Translations under genes and position numbers: made by a program | Notes under the pieces: model-generated | Databases searched by the model: none | What the model was told of the DNA's origin: nothing | Seen by the model: the letters and a program-made list of their open reading frames with translations, nothing else | Source: Accumulibacter sp. | GTDB lineage: Bacteria > Pseudomonadota > Gammaproteobacteria > Burkholderiales > Rhodocyclaceae | Direction: 5' to 3' | DNA: 5,453 nt | Assembly: GCA_031264825.1 (NCBI GenBank) | Contig: JAISDL010000123.1 | Coordinates: forward strand, 1-5,453 | Shown here: one piece after another, positions 1 to 5,453 of the stretch | Layout of the letters: each line of letters starts with the position of its first letter | How positions within the stretch are numbered: the stretch's first letter is position 1

Positions 1-442
1 CGAACTGCGGCGCGCGCTCGGCAACCGGATCTACGGTTGCGACGACTGCCAACTCGTCTGCCCTTGGAACCGCTTCGCAAAAACCGGGGACACGGCCCTC
101 AAAGCTCAAAGCGAACTCACCGGCGCCCGACTCGTCGACCTCTTCGCGTGGAGCGAAGCCGACTTCAACGCGCGCTTTTCCGGTAGCCCGATCCGTCGCA
201 TCGGCTACGAATGCTGGCTCCGCAACGTCGCCGTCGCGCTCGGGAACGCCGGCGACGCTCCCGAAATCCGCGCCGCGCTCGCCGCGCGCGCCGACGATTC
301 TTCCGCGCTCGTCCGGGAGCACGTGCGCTGGGCGCTCGATTCGCGGGAAGAGGCGCGCCCGACGCTGCGCGAGCTTGGAAATGGCGAGGTTGGAAATGTT
401 TTCGGAACAGGGGTCGAAAACGACGCGCCGCAGAGGCTATAA
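1..442 (+). CDS. queG: Epoxyqueuosine reductase, C-terminal part (5' end outside window)
   Basis: QueG reduces epoxyqueuosine to queuosine in tRNA, using a cobalamin cofactor and two [4Fe-4S] clusters; it is cytoplasmic. The reading frame starts at base 2 and the visible 146 codons end at TAA 440-442. Near the start is the second ferredoxin-type cysteine motif, GCDDCQLVCPWN (Cys codons at 38, 47 and 59), a hallmark of the family. It is followed by LFAWSE and the conserved IRRIGYECWLRNVAVALGNAG stretch with the HEAT-like C-terminal helices, ending near HVRWALD. The catalytic cobalamin-binding domain and first Fe-S motif lie upstream of the window. The last 30 or so residues are a poorly conserved tail with a short internal duplication (ELGNG/EVGNV). 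The gene probably belongs to a different transcription unit from the operon that follows, since a promoter overlaps its stop codon. The family call is confident. Confidence 0.95.
   Translation, partial: ELRRALGNRIYGCDDCQLVCPWNRFAKTGDTALKAQSELTGARLVDLFAWSEADFNARFSGSPIRRIGYECWLRNVAVALGNAGDAPEIRAALAARADDSSALVREHVRWALDSREEARPTLRELGNGEVGNVFGTGVENDAPQRL
375..398 (+). repeat. Short direct repeat TTGGAAATG x2 in the queG tail
   Basis: TTGGAAATG occurs at 375-383 and again at 390-398, a period of 15 bases. The surrounding 15-base units match at 12 of 15 positions, so this looks like a five-codon tandem duplication (GAG-CTT-GGA-AAT-GGC, then GAG-GTT-GGA-AAT-GTT). It lies in the variable C-terminal tail of queG and stays in frame. 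Confidence 0.6.
398..421. repeat. Perfect 7-bp inverted repeat over the -35 region of the xseB promoter
   Basis: GTTTTCG (398-404) and CGAAAAC (415-421) are exact reverse complements separated by 10 bases. The right arm covers most of the proposed -35 hexamer (414-419). The geometry would suit an operator for a dimeric regulator, or an RNA hairpin at the end of the queG message. There is no T-tract after it, so it is not a canonical intrinsic terminator. Its function is unknown and a chance occurrence is possible. Confidence 0.4.
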
Positions 443-443
443 T
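414..443 (+). promoter_or_regulatory. Putative sigma70 promoter of the xseB-ispA-dxs-folE2 operon
   Basis: A perfect -10 consensus, TATAAT, lies at 438-443 and overlaps the queG stop codon. Eighteen bases upstream is TCGAAA (414-419), which matches 4 of 6 bases of the TTGACA consensus. The expected start site is near 450, giving a 5' untranslated region of about 68 nt before xseB at 518. The -10 is striking against the GC-rich background; the -35 is weak. Confidence 0.55.
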
Positions 444-517
444 CTTCCCGACCGAGGTTCCGTTGTCGCCGTTTTCCGGTGCCGGACGGACGTATTTTCC
501 AATCTGGGACTTTTTCA

Positions 518-799
518 ATGACTCGATCTTCCCACTTGCCTTCCTCCAAAGCGGAGACGGGTTCCGACATCGCCGAAATGAAATTCGAGAAGGCGCAGGC
601 CGAACTTGAGGCACTCGTCGCTTCGATGGAAGAGGGGAGCCTGCCGCTCGACGAATCGATCAAAGCCTACCGGCGCGGGAGCGAACTCCTTTTGCACTGC
701 CAGGCTTTGCTGAGCGACGCGGAGCGCAAAATCCAGATTCTGGAAAACGGCGAACTGCGCGACTTCGACCCCGCGTCGGGACGGGGAGACGCTCCGTGA
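518..799 (+). CDS. xseB: Exodeoxyribonuclease VII small subunit
   Basis: XseB is the small subunit of exonuclease VII. Several copies bind the catalytic XseA subunit to make a cytoplasmic enzyme that degrades single-stranded DNA from both ends. From ATG 518 the protein has 93 residues, against about 80 in E. coli. The family core is clear: FEKAQAELEALVASMEEGSLPLDES at about residues 23-47, then YRRGSELLLHCQALLSDAERKIQIL (about 51-75), predicted to form two helices. ATG 518 is preferred because GGGA at 506-509 gives a weak but well-placed ribosome binding site. A GTG at 479 would add 13 unconserved residues. ATG 578 would remove the variable N-terminus, but its nearest GGAG is about 20 bases away. 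The TGA stop overlaps the GTG start of ispA in GTGA, suggesting translational coupling. xseA is not in the window. Confidence 0.92.
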   Translation: MTRSSHLPSSKAETGSDIAEMKFEKAQAELEALVASMEEGSLPLDESIKAYRRGSELLLHCQALLSDAERKIQILENGELRDFDPASGRGDAP

Positions 800-1725
800 G
801 CGTTTGCACTGGCGGCGAGGTGCGTCTCGACGAATTGGATGTATTGGACACATTCGACGAATGGGCGCGTTCAGTCCGCGCGCGCGTCGAAGCCGCCTTG
901 TCGCGTTTTTTGCCGTCCGGGGAAACGCCGCCCGACCGCCTGCATCGCGCGATGCGTTATGCCGCGCTCGGTGTCGGCAAGCGTGTTCGCCCTCTCTTGG
1001 CCTTTGCCGCGGGCGAAGTCTCGGGCGCGCCGTCCGAGCGGCTCGAAACCGTCGCGTGCGCCGTCGAGATGATCCATATTTATTCGCTCGTGCACGACGA
1101 CCTGCCGTGCATGGACGACGACGCGCTTCGGCACGGTCGTCCCGCGTGCCACGTCGAATTCGGCGAAGCCTTCGCGCTCTTGGTCGGCGACGCCTTGCAG
1201 TCTCTGGCTTTCGAACTCTTGTCGAGCGAGTCTCTTGGCCCGCGCCGCGCTGAAATGGTCGGCCTGCTCGCCCGTGCCAGCGGGTCGCGCGGAATGGCCG
1301 GCGGTCAGGCGATCGACCTTGCCGCCGTGGGACGCGCGATCGACCGTGAAAAACTCGAAACGATGCACGCGCTCAAGACCGGCGCGCTGATCCGCGCGGC
1401 CGTCGTGCTCGGCGTCCTCTGCGGCGAGCCATTGAATCCCGAAGAAACGGCGGCGGTCGAACGCTTCGTCAAATCCGCCGGTCTCCTTTTCCAGGTCGTC
1501 GACGACATTCTCGACTACACGGCGAGCACGGCGGCGCTCGGAAAGACCGCGGGCAAGGACGCGGCGGCGAACAAGCCGACCTACGTCAGTTTGATCGGCC
1601 TTTCCGACGCGCGAACTTTTGCGGCGGAACTGCATTCGCAGGCCGTCGGGGCGCTCGCACCCTTCGGTGAGCGGGGGGAGAGGCTGCGCGAAATCGCCGA
1701 TTTCATCATGAAACGCGAATTCTGA
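796..1725 (+). CDS. ispA: Farnesyl diphosphate synthase (geranyltranstransferase)
   Basis: IspA condenses isopentenyl diphosphate with dimethylallyl and then geranyl diphosphate to make farnesyl diphosphate (C15), the precursor of quinone side chains and undecaprenyl phosphate; it is cytoplasmic and Mg-dependent. The 309 residues compare with 299 in E. coli. Visible motifs in order are GKRVRP (61-66), which binds diphosphate; the first Asp-rich motif DDLPCMDDD (101-109) with the bacterial two-residue insertion; HALKTGAL (191-198); the second Asp-rich motif DDILD (236-240); and the lysine-rich GKTAGKDAAANKPTY (249-263). The residues before the first Asp motif (YSLVH) match E. coli IspA, which favours a C15 product over longer chains. 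GTG 796 is chosen because GGGGAG (783-788) is well placed and the start overlaps the xseB stop by 4 bases. The stop is followed by dxs after 27 bases, in the same reading frame. Confidence 0.96.
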   Translation: MSVCTGGEVRLDELDVLDTFDEWARSVRARVEAALSRFLPSGETPPDRLHRAMRYAALGVGKRVRPLLAFAAGEVSGAPSERLETVACAVEMIHIYSLVHDDLPCMDDDALRHGRPACHVEFGEAFALLVGDALQSLAFELLSSESLGPRRAEMVGLLARASGSRGMAGGQAIDLAAVGRAIDREKLETMHALKTGALIRAAVVLGVLCGEPLNPEETAAVERFVKSAGLLFQVVDDILDYTASTAALGKTAGKDAAANKPTYVSLIGLSDARTFAAELHSQAVGALAPFGERGERLREIADFIMKREF

Positions 1726-1752
1726 GCCTCCGCCCTTGTCCGAGCCGCAGCG

Positions 1753-3603
1753 ATGAGCGCCTACCCCCTACTCGAAACCATCGAATCTCCGGCCGCGCTA
1801 CGCGCGCTGGATCGCAAGGAACTCCCGACGCTCGCCGAGGAGCTTCGCCGCTTTCTCGTCGAATCGGTCTCGAAGACCGGCGGTCACCTCTCGTCGAATC
1901 TCGGCACCGTCGAACTGAGCATCGCGCTCCACACCGTTTTCAACACGCCCGAAGATCGCCTCGTCTGGGACGTCGGGCACCAGACCTACGCGCACAAGAT
2001 ATTGACCGGGCGACGCGGAGAAATGGGCACGTTGCGCGCCTACGGCGGCATTTCGGGCTTCCCGAGGCGCGGCGAGAGCGAATACGACACTTTCGGCGTC
2101 GGCCACTCCTCGACGTCGATTTCGGCGGCGCTCGGCATGGCGCTCGCGTCCCGGCTCAAGAACGAAAACCGCCGCGTCATCGCGGTGATCGGCGACGGCG
2201 CGATGTCGGCGGGCGAAGCCTTCGAAGCCCTGAACAACGCCGGCGTTTCGAGCGCCAACCTTCTCGTCATTCTGAATGACAATGATATGTCGATTTCGCG
2301 TCCGGTCGGCGCATTGAACAAGTATTTGGTCCGTCTGCTTTCCGGGAGCGCGTTCAACGCCGCGCGAAGGGCCGGCGGAAAAATCCTCGAAGTCTCACCG
2401 ACGCTGCTCGAATTCGCCAGCCGCGTCGAAGAGCACGTCAAAGGTCTGCTGACGCCCGGAACGCTGTTTGAAGAACTCGGCTTCAACTATATCGGCCCGG
2501 TCGACGGACACGACCTCGAGCTCCTGATTCCGACGCTCGAAAATCTCCGGAAACTCGGCGGCCCGCAGTTCCTGCACGTCGTGACGTGCAAAGGCCAGGG
2601 CTACAAGCTTGCGGAAGCCGACCCGGTTCTCTACCACGGCGTATCGAAGTTCACACCCGAAGTCGGCATCGAGAGCGCCGTCGACAAGACGCCGACGTAC
2701 TCGCAGGTCTTCGGCGATTGGCTCTGCGACATGGCCGACGCGGATCCGGCGCTCGTCGCGATCACGCCGGCGATGTGCGAAGGCTCCGGGATGACGGACT
2801 TTGCGAAACGCTTTCCCGCGCGCTACTTTGACGTCGGCATCGCCGAACAGCACGCGGTCACGTTCGCGGCGGGCCTCGCGTGCGAAGGGCTGCATCCGGT
2901 CGTCGCGATTTACTCGACTTTTTTGCAACGCGCGTACGACCAGCTTCTGCACGACGTCGCGCTGCAAAACCTCCCCGTCGTCTTTGCCCTCGATCGCGGC
3001 GGCCTGGTGGGGTCGGACGGCCCGACGCACCACGGCGTTTTCGACCTTTCCTACCTCACGTGCGTGCCGAACATGCTCATCATGACGCCGTCGGACGAAC
3101 AGGAATGCCGCGAAATGCTGACGACGGCGTACCGCTGCGGCCGCCCCGCCGCGGTGCGCTACCCGCGCGGAAAAGGCGCGGGGCGCCCCGTCGGCGCGGG
3201 TTTGGCGGAACTGCCGATCGGCAAGGGAAAAGTGAAGCGCGAAGGCAAAAAAATCGCCCTCCTGGCCTTTGGAAGCACGCTCGCGCAAGCGCTCGAAGCG
3301 GCTGAAGAACTCGACGCGACCGTCGCCGATATGCGCTTCGTCAAACCGATCGACCGCGACCTGATCCTCGACCTCGCGCGAACGCATACGCTCCTGATCA
3401 GCGTCGAAGAAAACGCGCTCATCGGCGGCGCGGGCGCCGAAGTCGCCCGTGTTCTCGAAGGTGCCGGCTTCCCGGCGCGCCTCGTCCGCATGGGTATCCC
3501 CGACCGCTTCGTCGGGCACGGCGACCAAGCGGCGCTGCTCGCCGAAATCGGTCTCGACAAGGCGGGTATACTCAAAGTTGCGCGCGGGATCGACGACCGC
3601 TGA
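1753..3603 (+). CDS. dxs: 1-deoxy-D-xylulose-5-phosphate synthase
   Basis: Dxs joins pyruvate and glyceraldehyde 3-phosphate, using thiamine diphosphate and Mg, to make 1-deoxy-D-xylulose 5-phosphate. This feeds the MEP isoprenoid pathway and also thiamine and pyridoxal phosphate synthesis. The 616 residues compare with 620 in E. coli and the gene looks complete. Visible motifs are GGHLSSNLG with the active-site His45, WDVGHQTYAHKILTGR (72-87), the thiamine-binding GDGAMSAGEAFEALNNAG (147-164) with D148 and N177 as likely metal ligands, GPVDGHD (248-254), and the transketolase-like GIAEQHAVT with catalytic Glu365. Tyr387, Arg393, Asp422, His426 and Arg472 match the E. coli substrate-contacting residues. 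The start is the first possible one after the in-frame ispA stop. No convincing Shine-Dalgarno sequence precedes it, so translation may depend on ispA translation. Confidence 0.98.
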   Translation: MSAYPLLETIESPAALRALDRKELPTLAEELRRFLVESVSKTGGHLSSNLGTVELSIALHTVFNTPEDRLVWDVGHQTYAHKILTGRRGEMGTLRAYGGISGFPRRGESEYDTFGVGHSSTSISAALGMALASRLKNENRRVIAVIGDGAMSAGEAFEALNNAGVSSANLLVILNDNDMSISRPVGALNKYLVRLLSGSAFNAARRAGGKILEVSPTLLEFASRVEEHVKGLLTPGTLFEELGFNYIGPVDGHDLELLIPTLENLRKLGGPQFLHVVTCKGQGYKLAEADPVLYHGVSKFTPEVGIESAVDKTPTYSQVFGDWLCDMADADPALVAITPAMCEGSGMTDFAKRFPARYFDVGIAEQHAVTFAAGLACEGLHPVVAIYSTFLQRAYDQLLHDVALQNLPVVFALDRGGLVGSDGPTHHGVFDLSYLTCVPNMLIMTPSDEQECREMLTTAYRCGRPAAVRYPRGKGAGRPVGAGLAELPIGKGKVKREGKKIALLAFGSTLAQALEAAEELDATVADMRFVKPIDRDLILDLARTHTLLISVEENALIGGAGAEVARVLEGAGFPARLVRMGIPDRFVGHGDQAALLAEIGLDKAGILKVARGIDDR

Positions 3604-3643
3604 CCCGTTCGACCCGCTTTCACAAGGTCTCTTCAGGAAAAAC

Positions 3644-4450
3644 ATGCCCGAAACGAATCTCCCCGGCGTCAACACCATCCCCGACGTCCAGAATCTCGAA
3701 GATACGCGAAAGATCGCGATCAACCGCGTCGGCGTGAAATCGATCCGCCACCCGGTCAAGGTGCTCGACAAGTCCAGCGGAATCCAGAACACGATCGCGC
3801 TGTTCAACATGTACGTCGGCCTCCCGCACAACTTCAAGGGAACGCACATGTCGCGCTTCGTGGAAATCCTCAACAGCCACGAACGCGAGATTTCGGTCGA
3901 AAACTTCCCCGGAATGCTCCGCGACATGATCGCAAAACTCGGCGCACAAACCGGGCACATCGAAATGAGCTTCCCCTACTTCATCAACAAGACGGCGCCG
4001 CTCTCCGGCGTAGGCAGCCTGATGGACTACGACGTCACGCTGACCGGTGAAATCGGCAAGGACGGAATCTCGTCGACGATCAAAGTCGTCGTCCCCGTCA
4101 CCAGCCTCTGCCCGTGCTCGAAAAAAATCTCGGACCGCGGCGCGCACAACCAGCGTTCGCACGTCACCGTCACCGCGCAGATCACCGCGCACCTGTGGAT
4201 CGAAGAAATCGTCGAACTCGTCGAAGCCGAAGCCTCGTGCGAACTCTACGGGTTGCTCAAGCGCCCGGACGAAAAATACGTCACCGAACGCGCCTACGAC
4301 AACCCGAAATTCGTCGAAGACATGGTACGCGACGTCGCCGTGCGGCTCGACGCCGAGGCGCGAATCTGCCGCTACGTCGTCGAATCGGAGAACTTCGAAT
4401 CGATCCACAACCACTCGGCGTATGCGCTGATCGAAAAAACGAAAACCTGA
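3644..4450 (+). CDS. folE2: GTP cyclohydrolase FolE2 (type IB)
   Basis: FolE2 converts GTP to 7,8-dihydroneopterin triphosphate, the first step of tetrahydrofolate synthesis; in bacteria with queuosine this product also feeds that pathway. It is unrelated in sequence to zinc-dependent FolE and can use other metals. The protein has 268 residues, normal for the family. The signature PVTSLCPCSKKISDRGAHNQRS spans about residues 151-172. Cys156, His168, Glu210 and His255 line up, with a constant offset of 9, with metal-site and active-site residues I recall for the Neisseria enzyme. Other conserved blocks are KGTHMSRFVEILN (65-77) and a C-terminal ESIHNHSAYA. ATG 3644 is preferred because AGGA (3635-3638) sits 5 bases upstream; the open frame extends upstream into dxs without family similarity. 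It follows dxs by 40 bases. No Zur-like palindrome is visible upstream, which suggests operon-driven rather than zinc-starvation control. Confidence 0.96.
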   Translation: MPETNLPGVNTIPDVQNLEDTRKIAINRVGVKSIRHPVKVLDKSSGIQNTIALFNMYVGLPHNFKGTHMSRFVEILNSHEREISVENFPGMLRDMIAKLGAQTGHIEMSFPYFINKTAPLSGVGSLMDYDVTLTGEIGKDGISSTIKVVVPVTSLCPCSKKISDRGAHNQRSHVTVTAQITAHLWIEEIVELVEAEASCELYGLLKRPDEKYVTERAYDNPKFVEDMVRDVAVRLDAEARICRYVVESENFESIHNHSAYALIEKTKT

Positions 4451-4453
4451 CTT

Positions 4454-4483
4454 GGAGGGCTGAAGCGTAAAGCGCCGCCTTCC
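4454..4483 (+). terminator. Weak stem-loop after folE2, possible operon end
   Basis: GGAGGGC (4454-4460) can pair with GCCTTCC (4477-4483), a 7-bp stem with one G-U pair. A further 3-bp inner stem is possible in the loop (4465-4467 with 4473-4475). It begins 4 bases after the folE2 stop. No T-tract follows, so it is not a canonical intrinsic terminator. It could instead stabilise the 3' end of the message or assist Rho-dependent ending. The call rests on position and pairing only. Confidence 0.3.
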
Positions 4484-4509
4484 CGATAAAGTCTGACCGC
4501 GCGATTTCG

Positions 4510-4538
4510 TTGACGTCTCTTCCCGGATTTGCTACTAT
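4510..4538 (+). promoter_or_regulatory. rRNA operon promoter P1
   Basis: TTGACG (4510-4515) and TACTAT (4533-4538) are separated by exactly 17 bases; each hexamer matches 5 of 6 consensus bases. The expected start is near 4544-4546. It lies 72 bases upstream of a second promoter of the same architecture, the tandem layout typical of rRNA operons. The bases upstream are not AT-rich, so no clear UP element is seen. Confidence 0.65.
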
Positions 4539-4543
4539 TACTT

Positions 4544-4580
4544 TCCCGCGTGACACGGAATCAAATTTCTGATCGCGGGA
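4544..4580. repeat. Perfect 7-bp inverted repeat between promoters P1 and P2
   Basis: TCCCGCG (4544-4550) and CGCGGGA (4574-4580) are exact reverse complements, 23 bases apart. Inside, ATCA (4560-4563) can pair with TGAT (4570-4573), stacking directly on the right arm. The left arm starts at the predicted P1 start site and the right arm ends one base before the P2 -35 box. In RNA from P1 it would form a hairpin at the extreme 5' end. It could also be a protein-binding site. No T-tract follows, so termination is unlikely. Confidence 0.5.
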
Positions 4581-4581
4581 G

Positions 4582-4610
4582 TTGACGAAAGGTCGATGAG
4601 TCGTTAATAT
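4582..4610 (+). promoter_or_regulatory. rRNA operon promoter P2
   Basis: TTGACG (4582-4587) and TAATAT (4605-4610) are separated by exactly 17 bases. The region after the -10 is GC-rich (CTCGGCC, 4611-4617), resembling the discriminators of stable-RNA promoters that respond to ppGpp. The expected start near 4617-4618 leaves only about 10 nt before the tRNA. A short AT-rich run at 4559-4568 could help RNA polymerase binding. Confidence 0.75.
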
Positions 4611-4627
4611 CTCGGCCTTTTATCGGA

Positions 4628-4704
4628 CGCGGGGTGGAGCAGTCTGGCAGCTCGTCGGGCTCATAACCCGAAGGTCCCAGGTTCAAATCCTGGCCCCGCA
4701 ACCA
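4628..4704 (+). tRNA. Initiator tRNA-fMet (anticodon CAT)
   Basis: This 77-nt cloverleaf carries N-formylmethionine to the ribosome for initiation. The acceptor stem pairs 4628-4634 with 4694-4700 except for the first pair, which is C1 x A72, the mismatch that allows formylation and marks initiators. The D stem has the initiator-type A11-T24 pair (4638 and 4652). The anticodon stem carries three consecutive G-C pairs (4657-4659 with 4667-4669), needed for P-site entry. The anticodon CAT is at 4662-4664. The T stem is 4677-4681 with 4689-4693 around TTCAAAT. CCA (4702-4704) is encoded. It sits between the rRNA promoters and boxA and so is probably cotranscribed with 16S rRNA. Confidence 0.98.
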
Positions 4705-4713
4705 AAGAAGTAC

Positions 4714-4725
4714 GCTCTTTAAAAA
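4714..4725 (+). promoter_or_regulatory. boxA antitermination element
   Basis: GCTCTTTAAAAA closely matches the rRNA boxA consensus (TGCTCTTTAACAA in E. coli). In RNA it binds NusB and S10 and helps load the antitermination complex that protects rRNA transcripts from Rho. It begins 10 bases after the tRNA CCA end and lies about 330 nt upstream of 16S, further than in E. coli, where the leader is shorter. Confidence 0.82.
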
Positions 4726-4909
4726 CTGGACGATAGATAGGTGTGAGTTTTTGGTGAAGCCTAGCCTGATCTGAGGGGGAAGCCTCTGGGGTTGCAAAGC
4801 TCCTGGGGGAAAAGACTCCTAAAAGAGAAGGCGCAAGAGAATGAAACAAAAGCTTGCACGGAAGAAAAGCGGTTGGATTGAAAGAGCGCGGAAGAATTCG
4901 AGCGAGGTA

Positions 4910-4925
4910 CGGGAAGAGATTCCCG
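4910..4925 (+). other. GNRA-capped hairpin in the rRNA leader
   Basis: CGGGAA (4910-4915) pairs perfectly with TTCCCG (4920-4925) around the loop GAGA, a GNRA tetraloop. After an internal mismatch two more G-C pairs (4906-4907 with 4928-4929) may extend it. Such loops are stable and often dock with receptors in RNA or protein. It is the most compact local fold I found in the leader. Confidence 0.5.
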
Positions 4926-5046
4926 AGCCGAAGTGAAGAAAGAAACGAGCGCTTAAACTTTCTGGAGGGAGGAATAAAAGCCCCGCAAAGGAAAGCAAAG
5001 AATCTGGCCGAAGCAAGACGTCAAGCGAGAGTAAGAAACAGGAAAA

Positions 5047-5453
<407 letters not shown>

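Larger units (their letters stand above)
4705..5046 (+). ncRNA. Long leader of the rRNA operon between tRNA-fMet and 16S
   Basis: These 342 bases hold no credible protein gene and appear to be transcribed leader, removed when 16S rRNA matures. They begin with boxA, followed by a GTGTGAG stretch near 4741 that resembles boxC of other rRNA leaders. From 4801 to 5050 the + strand is strongly purine-rich, 180 of 250 bases by my count. Features inside include a GNRA-capped hairpin at 4910-4925 and two overlapping GGAGG motifs at 4964-4972. One side of the RNase III processing stem should be here, but its partner lies beyond the window after 16S, so it cannot be placed. Confidence 0.75.

Noticed and set aside
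211..609. Arg-rich + strand frame overlapping queG and xseB
   Set aside because: Low-complexity Arg/Ala composition from an out-of-frame reading of GC-rich DNA; both overlapped genes are clearly real.
871..1635. Antisense open frame of 254 codons opposite ispA
   Set aside because: Arg/Ala/Asp/Glu-rich shadow of a well-supported gene, with no motif of its own.
3567..3572. TATACT near the end of dxs as a private folE2 promoter
   Set aside because: The -10 is acceptable but the bases at the -35 position (GAAATC at 3544-3549) do not match the consensus, and no extended -10 is present.
2395..3960. Long antisense open frame (521 codons) across dxs and folE2 on the - strand
   Set aside because: It lies opposite two genes with full family motifs, crosses their boundary, shows no recognisable domain, and is explained by GC-rich codon bias leaving the opposite strand free of stops.
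4756..4785. Repeated GAAGCCT (4756-4762 and 4779-4785) in the leader
   Set aside because: A 7-base repeat without further similarity; consistent with chance in a skewed-composition region.
4561..4849. Small - strand frames containing LRGQDLNLGPSGYEPDEL or GPGFEPGTFGL
   Set aside because: These are the well-known false proteins produced by translating the complement of a tRNA gene; the tRNA-fMet at 4628-4704 explains them.
4833..4857. GCAAG/CTTGC stem in the leader
   Set aside because: Only 5 pairs around a 15-base loop; too weak to call.

Overview
The window comes from a high-GC bacterial chromosome. The partial 16S rRNA at its right end has betaproteobacterial features, and its wording (the stretch near 5403-5448) resembles Burkholderiales and possibly Sutterellaceae-like lineages. 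That placement is from memory of related sequences, not from a search. All real genes found are on the + strand, and most of the window is conserved housekeeping DNA.

Left part (1-4450). The window opens inside the 3' end of queG (epoxyqueuosine reductase, the last step of queuosine synthesis). A consensus -10 box (TATAAT) overlaps the queG stop codon and probably starts a four-gene operon: xseB (exonuclease VII small subunit), ispA (farnesyl diphosphate synthase), dxs (1-deoxy-D-xylulose-5-phosphate synthase) and folE2 (type IB GTP cyclohydrolase). The xseB-ispA-dxs order is the same as in Escherichia coli. dxs makes the first committed intermediate of the MEP isoprenoid pathway. IspA makes the C15 prenyl diphosphate used for quinones and undecaprenyl carrier lipids. 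FolE2 starts folate synthesis from GTP. xseB and ispA overlap by 4 bases; the other gaps are 27 and 40 bases.

Right part (4451-5453). After a short intergenic region with a weak stem-loop come two tandem sigma70-type promoters, each TTGACG, 17 bases, then a good -10. A perfect 7-bp inverted repeat lies between them. They drive an initiator tRNA (tRNA-fMet), then a boxA antitermination element 9 bases after its CCA end, then a long, purine-rich leader of about 340 nt, and then 16S rRNA, whose first 407 nt are visible. The window therefore ends in the start of an rRNA operon with tRNA-fMet in its 5' leader.

No mobile element, CRISPR array, phage gene or defence gene is visible. The most unusual part is the rRNA operon head: the tRNA-fMet position, the twin promoters, the start-site hairpin and the purine-rich leader. 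The proteins themselves are ordinary, complete and carry their expected catalytic residues.
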